In this document: piece by piece, positions 44,773-51,620 of the stretch
Numbering within the stretch: the first letter of the stretch is position 1
Layout: the number at the start of each line of letters is the position of its first letter
NCBI GenBank assembly: GCA_945862535.1
Contig: CAMAYG010000011.1
Coordinates: 1-51,620, forward strand
Source of the DNA: Rickettsia typhi
GTDB lineage: Bacteria > Pseudomonadota > Alphaproteobacteria > Rickettsiales > UBA1997
Length of the DNA stretch: 51,620 bases
Direction: 5' to 3'
The notes under the pieces: model-generated
What the model was told of the DNA's origin: nothing
What the model saw: the letters and a program-made list of their open reading frames with translations, nothing else
Database searches by the model: none
Made by a program: the position numbers and the translations under genes

Positions 44773-44824
44773 ATTTAACTTTGCTCTTAAAATATTAAGC
44801 TAGTTAAATGATTATATTGTGGCC

Positions 44825-45622
44825 TTAATTAGTTATTAGTTCTTTATTTACCCTCTCAATCGTAATCTTTTTAGCATAAATCCCGCCAACTTGCGATTTT
44901 TTATCTCCATCTTTTCCACTCATATGAAGGACAAATGATATAATTTCACCATTTTTCTCGGCAAAACCAACAAAATAACCTTCTTTACGATTGCTTTTAT
45001 CGAAATCACTTGAGCCTGTTTTTCCATGCATAGACCACCAATTAGAACGAGAGCTTTCTTCCATTAATTTTATTAAATCTTTGGCCTTGACTTGAGATGA
45101 TTTGGAAAATGGCAGTTCATTTTTAGCAAGTTTCTCGATAAAGGCAAGTTGCTGTAGCGGTGTTATTTTTAAAGAACTTGTAAGCCAGCTGTCGGTTAGG
45201 CCATTATTTTGCCCCTCATCACCCGATAAATCTTGATTGCCGTATCCGAGTTTATCAACATATTCCTGAAACTTTTTTATGCCTAATTTTTGAGTCAAAA
45301 TCTGCGAATACCAAACCACAGAAAACCGCATCCAGCTTGAAGGGCTTTGCTCTCCATCGTGATAATATTGCAGGAAAGTTACGGGTTTCTGCGGTTTCCA
45401 AATTGGACTATGCCGTCCTTTAAGAATATCGCTTTCAAAGCCAATAATCGCCAAGGGGATTTTGAAACTCGAATTTGGAGAATAGAGAGTATGGCAATCT
45501 TTGCCTTCTTCGATGAGGATTTTATTGCCTTTTTTAACCAACAAACAATCGATGGTATCGGAATTGGCAACAGAAACTAAACTAAAAGACATTAAAAATG
45601 CAATAACAAAGATGTTTTTCAT
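44825..45622 (-). CDS. Class D (OXA-type) beta-lactamase
   Basis: The product is predicted to be a periplasmic serine beta-lactamase. All class D landmarks are present (numbering from the start at 45622): signal peptide 1-21, Ser51-x-x-Lys54 in SPNSSFKIPLA (nucleophile Ser and carboxylated Lys), SVVWYSQ (the Ser-x-Val motif), LGYGN (the YGN motif) and HGKTGSS (the KTG motif). Length 265 is typical. I chose ATG 45622 because a longer reading to 45721 would overlap the upstream ABC gene and lose the N-terminal signal peptide. It is the last gene of a run with two ABC-membrane genes, starting 4 bp after the second. It could instead be a non-hydrolysing penicillin-recognising homologue. Confidence 0.92.
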   Translation of the reverse strand: MKNIFVIAFLMSFSLVSVANSDTIDCLLVKKGNKILIEEGKDCHTLYSPNSSFKIPLAIIGFESDILKGRHSPIWKPQKPVTFLQYYHDGEQSPSSWMRFSVVWYSQILTQKLGIKKFQEYVDKLGYGNQDLSGDEGQNNGLTDSWLTSSLKITPLQQLAFIEKLAKNELPFSKSSQVKAKDLIKLMEESSRSNWWSMHGKTGSSDFDKSNRKEGYFVGFAEKNGEIISFVLHMSGKDGDKKSQVGGIYAKKITIERVNKELITN

Positions 45623-45626
45623 ATAT

Positions 45627-46631
45627 TCAAATAACAAGTTCCTTGGCATCGGGTTTATCAATAACTTCCTGCGGAGTTTGGAGTATTGAGAATGAGGATT
45701 TGAAGTCTCCGAGTTTGTCAAAAAAGTTGTCGACCTGCTCAGATAAAGCCCAGATATCGTATATTATTTTATATAGAATAGTAATGACATAGGCAAAGTC
45801 CCCAATTGTGATTTGGTTTACATAGCGTAAATATGCGGTATATATAAGAACTGTTGATGACATTCCCATAAATAAACCCGCTCCAACGCAGGCAAATTTG
45901 AATTGGTATAAGTTCTTTTTATAGTCTAAATCAGCGACTTCACCGCAGGTAAAATTGAGTATCCTCTTCAATTCTTTTTGCTTTGCTGAAAATGAAAAAA
46001 TTGTAAAAATATTTGTGATGTTATCGGCAATCATTCCAAATGCAGTGTGCTTGAGGTCATTTGAGCTTTGCGATAATGTACTCTGTTTTAGAGCCATTTT
46101 TAAACCTACAATAAAAAATATAATGCACCATATCAAAACCAAAATTGCCAAGTGCAAGTTAATAAAAACAAGCGATAAAGTCCCGAATATGCACATCACA
46201 AACGGATTGGTTATTTTCCACCAAATGTATTCAAATACATTATCGTAACCGTTAACAATGCCTTTTATTTTACTTGCAATAGAGCCCGAATGAGTATTTT
46301 GGAAAAATCTATAGCCATGATTTTGAACATATTCGTAAGATTTACTAATAATTTCACCTCTAATATAAGGCTGTGATTTATTGAAAGCCCATTGCCCGGC
46401 ACGGCACACAATCTCTTGAAATAGTGCAATGCTAATAAAAATCGCTATCGGATAAACTATATTCCACTTTGTAACAGCGACGCCACTTACCCCAGTGTCA
46501 ACAATCAGCTTTAGTGCATAACTATTTAGCACCGTAAATGCAACGGCTACCATTGGTATCTGAAACATCATAACATAATGCCACTTGTACGGCTTTAGGA
46601 TTGGATATAAAAACTTATAAATTTCTTTCAT
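45627..46631 (-). CDS. ABC-exporter membrane half without ATPase domain, copy 2
   Basis: The 334-residue product matches the membrane domain of type I ABC exporters: about six hydrophobic helices, the coupling region YVQNHGYRFFQNTHSGSIAS (FF..hxxGxI form) and a final helix before the linker. It ends at KPDAKELVI, just where the nucleotide-binding domain normally begins; no Walker A or signature motif follows. The gene upstream ends at the same point. The two are tandem paralogues with patches of identical DNA. The ATPase may be supplied by another protein, or both may be truncated. The stop is 4 bp before the beta-lactamase ATG. Confidence 0.85.
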   Translation of the reverse strand: MKEIYKFLYPILKPYKWHYVMMFQIPMVAVAFTVLNSYALKLIVDTGVSGVAVTKWNIVYPIAIFISIALFQEIVCRAGQWAFNKSQPYIRGEIISKSYEYVQNHGYRFFQNTHSGSIASKIKGIVNGYDNVFEYIWWKITNPFVMCIFGTLSLVFINLHLAILVLIWCIIFFIVGLKMALKQSTLSQSSNDLKHTAFGMIADNITNIFTIFSFSAKQKELKRILNFTCGEVADLDYKKNLYQFKFACVGAGLFMGMSSTVLIYTAYLRYVNQITIGDFAYVITILYKIIYDIWALSEQVDNFFDKLGDFKSSFSILQTPQEVIDKPDAKELVI

Positions 46632-46634
46632 AGT

Positions 46635-47645
46635 TTAAATAACAAGTTCCTTGGCATCGGGTTTGTCAAGCACCTCTTGCGGAGTTTGGAGTATTGAGAA
46701 TGAGGATTTGAAGTCTCCGAGTTTTCCAACAAAATCACCAACTTGGTTAAGTAAAGTAAAAATACTATCAACTAAAAAATAGGTAACGGTCATAACAAAG
46801 ACAAAATCCCCTGTTGTAACTGCATTAATGCGTCTAAGGTGTATCATAAAGATGAATAATGAGGCGAGCATAAAAACATAGAATGCACAACAAATTAGGG
46901 ATTGCTTCAATTCTAATTTAATCCAAGCATAGTCTTTTGGTGCGACATCGCATTTTAAAAACTTGTTGATACGTTTTAGCTCACAAGAATGGGCAGTGAA
47001 TGCAAAAATGCTAAAAATATTTGAAATATTATCTGCAATAAACCCCATAGCTTTATGCTGGCTGTCGGTTGTTGCTGTTGCAAGCTTGCTGATTTTGAGT
47101 GATAATTTTAGATTTATCGGAAAAAAGATAGCACACCAAATTGACATAAAAATAAACAGCTTTATGTTAATGAATGCAAGAGAAAACAGCACAACCAAAA
47201 CCTGCAAAAGTGGATTTGTAAGCTGGTGATGAACACCGAACCACAAATTATTATAACCAGTTCCTATGCCTTTTATTTTACTTGCAATAGAGCCCGAATG
47301 AGTATTTTGGAAAAATCTATAGCCATGATTTTGAACATAGTCATAAGCTTTTGCCGTGATCCCTATTCTAACAAATGGCTGGGACTTCATCCATGAAAAC
47401 TGGCTTGTTCTCCAAGCTAATTCCAGTACAAGAATAGCACCAATATACAAAGCTATCGGATATAGCAAGTCTGAGTATTCAGGCACGGCAGATTTGCCAA
47501 AAGCCTCAACTACAAGCTTAAGCGAGTACATATTAGTAACATTGTAAAATGCTCCTATTATTGGAGCTTGCATCATCAAAATATACCACCATTTGTAGGG
47601 CCTTATTACTTGCCAGAGGAAAGATGGGATTGTGTTTTCTTTCAT
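46635..47645 (-). CDS. ABC-exporter membrane half without ATPase domain, copy 1
   Basis: This is the first gene of the ABC-membrane/beta-lactamase run. The product (336 residues from ATG 47645; an ATG at 47675 would add 10 residues without similarity to copy 2) has the same six-helix exporter membrane domain as copy 2 and the same end, KPDAKELVI, with no ATPase domain. The two share IRPYKWWYIL/LKPYKWHYVM starts and an identical block of about 25 residues in the coupling region. The stop is 3 bp before the next ATG, so translation is probably coupled. The substrate is unknown. Confidence 0.85.
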   Translation of the reverse strand: MKENTIPSFLWQVIRPYKWWYILMMQAPIIGAFYNVTNMYSLKLVVEAFGKSAVPEYSDLLYPIALYIGAILVLELAWRTSQFSWMKSQPFVRIGITAKAYDYVQNHGYRFFQNTHSGSIASKIKGIGTGYNNLWFGVHHQLTNPLLQVLVVLFSLAFINIKLFIFMSIWCAIFFPINLKLSLKISKLATATTDSQHKAMGFIADNISNIFSIFAFTAHSCELKRINKFLKCDVAPKDYAWIKLELKQSLICCAFYVFMLASLFIFMIHLRRINAVTTGDFVFVMTVTYFLVDSIFTLLNQVGDFVGKLGDFKSSFSILQTPQEVLDKPDAKELVI

Positions 47646-47680
47646 AGCCCTGCTATTTGAAATTCCTGTAAACATTAAGT

Positions 47681-47774
47681 CTTGTTCTTTTTGGCTTGTT
47701 CTTTTTGGCGGAGCCCCCCTTGCGACTTCATGCGACTTTCATGCGACTTTCGTGCGAAGATGGCGAGGGGGAAG
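47681..47774. repeat. Short tandem repeats and dispersed repeat, copy 2
   Basis: A perfect 14-bp tandem duplication of CTTGTTCTTTTTGG (47681-47694 and 47695-47708) is followed by three 10-11-bp units of TGCGACTTTCA type (47721, 47731, 47742). After these comes TGCGAAGATGGCGAGGGGGAAG (47753-47774). The last part resembles 3124-3146 and the GGGGGGAG stretch near 51481. This GC-richer island fills the 145-bp gap between the divergent ABC gene side and gcvPB. Confidence 0.7.
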
Positions 47775-47790
47775 TCTTAAAGAAACAAAA

Positions 47791-49326
47791 TTATTCCCAC
47801 CAAGTTAATATTGGGGTCTTTGCTGCCTTAACTTCGTCGAGGCGACGGCGAGGAGTAGAAATTGGATAATTATGAAATTTATCGCCATTGCCCATTTTTA
47901 CTTCTTTGGCAATGTAGATCATTTTATTAATGAAGTCGTCGATTGTCGATTTTGTTTCGGTTTCTGTAGGCTCGATAAGCATTGCCCCCTGAACTACCAG
48001 CGGGAAAAATACCGTCATTGGGTGAATGCCATATTCAACAAGAGCTTTAGCAATGTCGAGAGTGCTAATGCCTAGTGGTTTTTGTATTTTGTCATTTATT
48101 AAACATTCGTGCATACAATTGCCAGGGAAAGGAACAAAATAATGGTCTTTGAGCTTTGCCAAAACATAATTTGCCGATAATACCGCATCTTCTGCCACTT
48201 GCTGTAGGCCGTCGGCACCATGAGATAAGATATAAGAAAGAGCCCTAACATGCATACCAAATTGCCCATTAAAACCCTTAACTTTACCAACAGAACTATG
48301 ATGGGACTTAAAGGTAAAATTATTACCTTCCTTAACGACATGAGGCGATGGCAAAAATTGCAAAAGATCTGCCCTAACTGCAATTGGCCCAGAACCAGGC
48401 CCGCCCCCACCATGAGGGGTGGAAAAAGTTTTATGAAGGTTGAAATGCATCACATCTATCCCTAAATCTGCAGGGCGAACCTTGCCGACAATAGCATTAT
48501 AATTGGCTCCGTCGCAGTAAAAATAACCACCAGCATCGTGGACAAGTTTTGCAATGGTTTTGATATTTTTTTCGAAACGACCGCAAGTATTGGGGTTGGT
48601 AATCATGGTTCCTGCAAGGTTGCTAGCATTTTCTGCAACAATATTTTTAAATGCTTCAAGGTCGATAAGACCTTCGGAGTCCGTTGGCACAACTTTGATG
48701 GTAAAGCCACACATTGCAGCAGTTGCCGGGTTAGTTCCATGAGCAGAATCTGGAATAATAACAATTTTACGATGATCTTGCTTGTTGTGCTGATGGGCTT
48801 TGCGAATAACAAGCATTCCTGATAGTTCGCCTTGGGCACCCGCGGCAGGAGCCAAAGAAACTGCGGTTAAGCCCGTTAATGTTCCTAGCCAATGTTGCAG
48901 TTGATACATTAACTCTAGGGCACCCTGAACTGTCGATTCATCTTGCATTGGGTGAATATCGGCAAAACCGGGAAGCCTTGCCATTTTTTCGTTAATTCTG
49001 GGATTATGTTTCATGGTGCAAGAACCCAAAGGGTAAAAGCCCGCATCGATAGAATAGTTTTGTCGGGACAAGCGAACGAAATGCCTAATTACCTGAGGCT
49101 CGGTTACTTGCGGAAGGCCAATTTTATTGCGGTTATTTTGCCCCGTCCTAAGAGCAAAATTTGCAATTTCTGGGAGGTCTACCCCGCAGGCTCCTTCGTG
49201 CGATTGCTCAATTAATAAACCCGTTTCGTGATTAAGCCCCGTGCCTTTTGGAGCAAGATTAATCCCGTCGGCAATTGCATTAGTAAAATTGTCGATCGTG
49301 CCAGCACTGGAGGTAAAGTTTGTCAT
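47791..49326 (-). CDS. gcvPB: Glycine dehydrogenase (decarboxylating) subunit 2
   Basis: This is the PLP-carrying half of the two-subunit P-protein of the glycine cleavage system, which releases CO2 from glycine and loads the lipoyl H-protein. The PLP lysine is in HFNLHKTFSTPHGGGGPG, and other family marks are YPLGSCTMKHNPR, AAGAQGELSG and DSAHGTNPA. I chose ATG 49326 (511 residues); an ATG at 49401 adds 25 hydrophobic residues with no family match. Subunit 1 (gcvPA) and gcvT/gcvH are not in the window. Confidence 0.95.
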   Translation of the reverse strand: MTNFTSSAGTIDNFTNAIADGINLAPKGTGLNHETGLLIEQSHEGACGVDLPEIANFALRTGQNNRNKIGLPQVTEPQVIRHFVRLSRQNYSIDAGFYPLGSCTMKHNPRINEKMARLPGFADIHPMQDESTVQGALELMYQLQHWLGTLTGLTAVSLAPAAGAQGELSGMLVIRKAHQHNKQDHRKIVIIPDSAHGTNPATAAMCGFTIKVVPTDSEGLIDLEAFKNIVAENASNLAGTMITNPNTCGRFEKNIKTIAKLVHDAGGYFYCDGANYNAIVGKVRPADLGIDVMHFNLHKTFSTPHGGGGPGSGPIAVRADLLQFLPSPHVVKEGNNFTFKSHHSSVGKVKGFNGQFGMHVRALSYILSHGADGLQQVAEDAVLSANYVLAKLKDHYFVPFPGNCMHECLINDKIQKPLGISTLDIAKALVEYGIHPMTVFFPLVVQGAMLIEPTETETKSTIDDFINKMIYIAKEVKMGNGDKFHNYPISTPRRRLDEVKAAKTPILTWWE

Positions 49327-49505
49327 GATTTTTAATTGATTTAGTTTTATATAAATTACGATTACCAATAAAATAACTCGAAAACATTTAAAATCAATCA
49401 AAATTTCAACCTAAATTAAGCAAGCAAAACTAATTTATTGCTAAATTAATTTTGTTTTTGATAATATGGCGAAAAAGGTGTGTTTATATTTAAAATTCTC
49501 AAGCA

Positions 49506-50000
49506 ATGCAACAAATTTTTACCAAATATTCTTTACGAAATGGCGACCAGACAACCATAACTCCAGTTGCCGACAATCAACATTATAACGAAATTGTATC
49601 TAAATTTTTCGATTGCAATCAAGTAAAAAAAGAATATAAAAAAAATGGCAAAATAGTAGCAAGTTATGTGGGCAGTAAAGATGAAATTGGCGAATGCGAA
49701 CAAGTTTTTCTTGGTGGCGAACTTTTTATTGGCAGAAAACAAGGTAATTTACTAATCGAAGGCACAATTTATTATTGCGAAGGCGAGGCAAAAAGAATTG
49801 ACCCTACCGATGTTTTTGTTATTAGCGAGGAAATCAAGCTTGTAAATTTACAACAAAGTCTTGCTTCTGGGCAAAACTCTGGGCAAAACTCTGGGCAAAA
49901 CTCTGGGCAAAACTCTGGGCAAATACCTCAAAACCAAGTGCAAAACGGGCAAATTAACAATCAGCACGGCCAAGGTAAAAACACCAATCACGGCTACTAA
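49506..50000 (+). CDS. Small orphan protein with an SGQN-repeat tail
   Basis: I do not recognise the family. Residues 1-115 look folded, with strand-rich sequence containing QHYNEIVSKFFDCNQVKKEY, SYVGSKDEIGECEQVFLGG and GNLLIEGTIYYCEGEA. Three cysteines are spaced in that part. Residues 119-138 are a (SGQN)4-SGQI repeat and the end is Gln/Asn/His-rich. There is no signal peptide. The gene is 52 bp upstream of coaBC on the same strand and may share its transcript. Confidence 0.7.
   Translation: MQQIFTKYSLRNGDQTTITPVADNQHYNEIVSKFFDCNQVKKEYKKNGKIVASYVGSKDEIGECEQVFLGGELFIGRKQGNLLIEGTIYYCEGEAKRIDPTDVFVISEEIKLVNLQQSLASGQNSGQNSGQNSGQNSGQIPQNQVQNGQINNQHGQGKNTNHGY
49866..49925 (+). repeat. 12-bp in-frame tandem repeat
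   Basis: TCTGGGCAAAAC is repeated four times perfectly (49866-49913), with a fifth copy altered at the end (49914-49925). It encodes SGQN repeats in the tail of the small orphan. Confidence 0.95.
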
Positions 50001-50052
50001 ACCAATGCCTAATAAACCAACGATATTATCTTATTAAAATCTATCAGCTCAA

Positions 50053-51237
50053 ATGAAAAAAATCTTATTAATTATTAGTGGCAGTATCGCTTGTTATAAA
50101 GCGATCGAACTAATTAGAATGTGGAAAAAAGCTAATTATTTGGTGCAAGTAGTAATGACAAAATCGGCAAAAGAATTTATTACCCCAATGCTTGTCGGCT
50201 CGATAAGCGGTAACGAGGTTTTTGAAGATTTATTCAGCTCAAGCGAATTAAAAATTAGTCATATCGACCTTTCCCGACAAAATGATTTAGTGGTTATTAT
50301 GCCAGCAACAGCCAATATTATTAATAAAATCGCCAACGGCTATGCCGACGACCTCGCTTCAACGATTATTCTTGCAAATAATAAGCCCCTAATTATTGCT
50401 CCGGCAATGAACGAAAAAATGTGGCTTAACTCAACAACCATAACAAATATCGCCAAATTAAGAAATAATGGGGCAATAATTATCGAGCCAATTAGCGATG
50501 TTCTTGCTTGTGGCGAAGAGGGAATTGGCAAAATCGCCAATCTTGAAACAATATTTAGCGAGACAGAAAAGATTTTGCAGAAGCAAGATTTACTAAAAAA
50601 CAAGAAAATTATCATTAGTGGCGGGGCAACATTTGAATCTATCGACCCCGTAAGATTTATTGGCAATTATTCTTCTGGGAAGCAAGCAATTTATTTGGCG
50701 GAAGCTTTTAATTTGGCAGGAGCCGAGGTTTTATTTATTACCGCAAATATTAATTTACCAATAAATATTAATCATAAACAAATATTAAGGGTTAATAACA
50801 GTAAAGAAATGTATCGAGCAATTAGCGATAATTTGGCAAATTGCCACTGTTTTATTGGGGCGGCGGCGGTTGCCGATTTTATTCCTGCAAATTTTTCGCC
50901 AAAAAAAATCAAGAAAAATCAACTACAAGAAATGTCTATCTCTCTAACACGAAATATCGATATTTTGCAAGAAGTGGCGAACCACGCGAACAGGCCAAAT
51001 ATTGTTATTGGCTTTGCGGCCGAGAGCGAAAATTTACTAAATTATGCAACAACAAAACTACAGCAAAAGAACTGCGATTTTATTGTTGCCAACAATATCG
51101 AAGATGGCAAAATATTCAACAGCGAACAAACTTCGGCAATTGTAATCGATAAAGAAGCCAAGATCGTTGCCGAGAGCAACAGCAAAAAGGCTGTAGCCAA
51201 TATTATAGTTGATATTGTTGCCAAATACCGAGGTTAA
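50053..51237 (+). CDS. coaBC: Bifunctional phosphopantothenoylcysteine decarboxylase/synthase
   Basis: CoaBC (Dfp) makes 4'-phosphopantetheine from phosphopantothenate and cysteine. The N-terminal flavoprotein (CoaC) has SGSIACYKAIELIRMW, MPATANIINKIANGYADDL, APAMNEKMW and the flap LACGEEGIGK with the catalytic Cys. The C-terminal CoaB half starts near 180 with ISGGATFESIDPVRFIGNYS and shows AAAVADFIP and KKxxKNQ-like and GFAAES motifs. Length 394 is normal. Confidence 0.96.
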   Translation: MKKILLIISGSIACYKAIELIRMWKKANYLVQVVMTKSAKEFITPMLVGSISGNEVFEDLFSSSELKISHIDLSRQNDLVVIMPATANIINKIANGYADDLASTIILANNKPLIIAPAMNEKMWLNSTTITNIAKLRNNGAIIIEPISDVLACGEEGIGKIANLETIFSETEKILQKQDLLKNKKIIISGGATFESIDPVRFIGNYSSGKQAIYLAEAFNLAGAEVLFITANINLPININHKQILRVNNSKEMYRAISDNLANCHCFIGAAAVADFIPANFSPKKIKKNQLQEMSISLTRNIDILQEVANHANRPNIVIGFAAESENLLNYATTKLQQKNCDFIVANNIEDGKIFNSEQTSAIVIDKEAKIVAESNSKKAVANIIVDIVAKYRG

Positions 51238-51267
51238 TAATATTATTAACAGAAACACTCACCACAT

Positions 51268-51513
51268 CGTCATCCTGCACGAAGTTGCAGGATCCATAGT
51301 TACCCCGTCGTCATCCTCGCGCGAAGTCGCAGGATCCACAGATTCCTAAATACATTTTAGCGAAGCGATAATTCTACGGAAGCGACAATTTTATTGATTT
51401 TATTACTCTGGATCCTGCGACTTCGCGCAGGATGACAAAAGAGGTCGCGCAGGATGACAAGGTGAGTGTGCAGGATGACGGCGGGGGGAGTTTTTGGGCA
51501 AGGTGACGAGTTG
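51268..51513. repeat. Palindromic dispersed repeat array, copy 3
   Basis: This GC-richer stretch follows coaBC. GTCATCCTGCACGAAGTTGC (51269-51288) with AGGATCC faces GGATCCTGCGACTTCGCGCA (51410-51429) with GGATGAC, forming a large imperfect inverted repeat. Several further copies of CATCCT.../...AGGATGAC occur at 51311-51336, 51441-51457 and 51470-51479. Inside it, ATTCCTAAATACATTTTAGCG is shared with 3046-3066, and AAGGTGACGAGTTG at 51500-51513 is shared with 3186-3199. No coding frame is credible. It looks like a palindromic element family nested on itself. Confidence 0.8.
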
Positions 51514-51620
51514 AGGCGGTTTTACAGCAATAAACAGCACACTTCATTCGGCAACAAGGGGTTTCAACCCCTTGTCGGGTCACAAAGGCGAGCGAAATGA
51601 GATCGGTAACAAAGGATGGA
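51514..51620. other. Unassigned end of window with a short hairpin
   Basis: CAAGGGG (51555-51561) pairs with CCCCTTG (51568-51574) around TTTCAA. No U-tract follows, and it does not fold into a tRNA. The sequence here, including GGTCACAAAGGCGAGCGAAATGAG, is less AT-rich than the surroundings and probably continues the repeat or borders a further element outside the window. Confidence 0.5.

Noticed and set aside
44825-45721. Longer start for the beta-lactamase at 45721
   Set aside because: It would overlap the ABC-membrane gene and place the clear signal peptide 33 residues inside the protein.
47681-47774. Tandem repeats considered as a CRISPR array
   Set aside because: Units are 10-14 bp and directly adjacent without unique spacers, and no cas gene is present.
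49327-49505. Glycine riboswitch in front of gcvPB
   Set aside because: The leader is AT-rich with no conserved glycine-aptamer core that I can find.
51233-51250. Perfect 18-bp palindrome GTTAATAATATTATTAAC at the end of coaBC as a terminator or operator
   Set aside because: It is made of simple A/T sequence without a loop, and such palindromes are expected by chance in this composition.
51555-51574. Hairpin CAAGGGG/CCCCTTG considered as a tRNA T-arm or a terminator
   Set aside because: The surrounding bases do not fold into a cloverleaf and no U-tract follows; no tRNA gene was found anywhere in the window.

Overview
The window is AT-rich, gene-dense DNA whose gene set points to a Rickettsiales-like alphaproteobacterium. 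Pointers are an alphaproteobacterial-looking RNase P RNA end, a VirB10 channel protein, PpsR, FdxA, CcmC, HemJ, a Pal lipoprotein, short palindromic dispersed repeats and several large repeat-bearing orphan proteins that look like secreted or host-interaction factors. Unlike classical Rickettsia, it keeps homoserine dehydrogenase, threonine synthase, 3-dehydroquinate synthase, FolB, FolP, Dxs and a glycine-cleavage subunit, so it is metabolically less reduced, as reported for some Rickettsiales outside Rickettsiaceae (Deianiraea is one example from memory). The assignment is an inference; no rRNA gene is present to settle it.

Layout. 1-136 is the 3' end of rnpB. 165-2643 holds two orphan genes, the first a probable membrane-anchored, coiled-coil protein. 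2644-3528 is a decayed spacer with a nonsense-interrupted gene relic and a dispersed repeat. 3529-5328 (minus) encodes a GHKL ATPase joined to a PD-(D/E)XK nuclease-like domain. It is divergent from addA (5594-9349). From 32038 down to 9372 every gene is on the minus strand: thrC, pal, folB, rlmE, an orphan, grxD, murD, two small exported proteins, hemJ, aroB, ppiD, ccmC, fdxA, hom, an FAD oxidoreductase, an acyltransferase-hydrolase fusion, virB10, ppsR, a degenerate NtrC-type regulator and a GspE/PilB ATPase. 32318-39431 (plus) is rppH, a pseudogene, truB, rpsO, pnp and dxs, with a long stem-loop between rpsO and pnp and a clear terminator after pnp.

The accessory part is 39411-47645. It holds an alpha/beta-hydrolase-like orphan, then folP. 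Next comes an 891-residue orphan with a C-terminal His/Cys arrangement like a clan CD (C80-like) cysteine peptidase. A second, truncated copy of the folP 3' end follows, so the orphan is bracketed by direct repeats. Then comes a minus-strand operon of two tandem ABC-exporter membrane halves lacking ATPase domains, followed by a class D beta-lactamase. The window closes with gcvPB, a small repeat-tailed orphan, coaBC and a GC-richer palindromic repeat array related to repeats near 3.1 kb and 47.7 kb.

The housekeeping genes cover folate (folB, folP), isoprenoid (dxs), CoA (coaBC), threonine (hom, thrC), shikimate (aroB), haem/cytochrome (hemJ, ccmC), envelope (murD, pal, ppiD) and RNA metabolism (rnpB, rlmE, rppH, truB, rpsO, pnp). 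The best candidates for something undescribed are the GHKL-nuclease protein, the folP-bracketed putative protease, and the ABC-membrane pair with the beta-lactamase. Start codons across the window almost never have a Shine-Dalgarno sequence in front of them.
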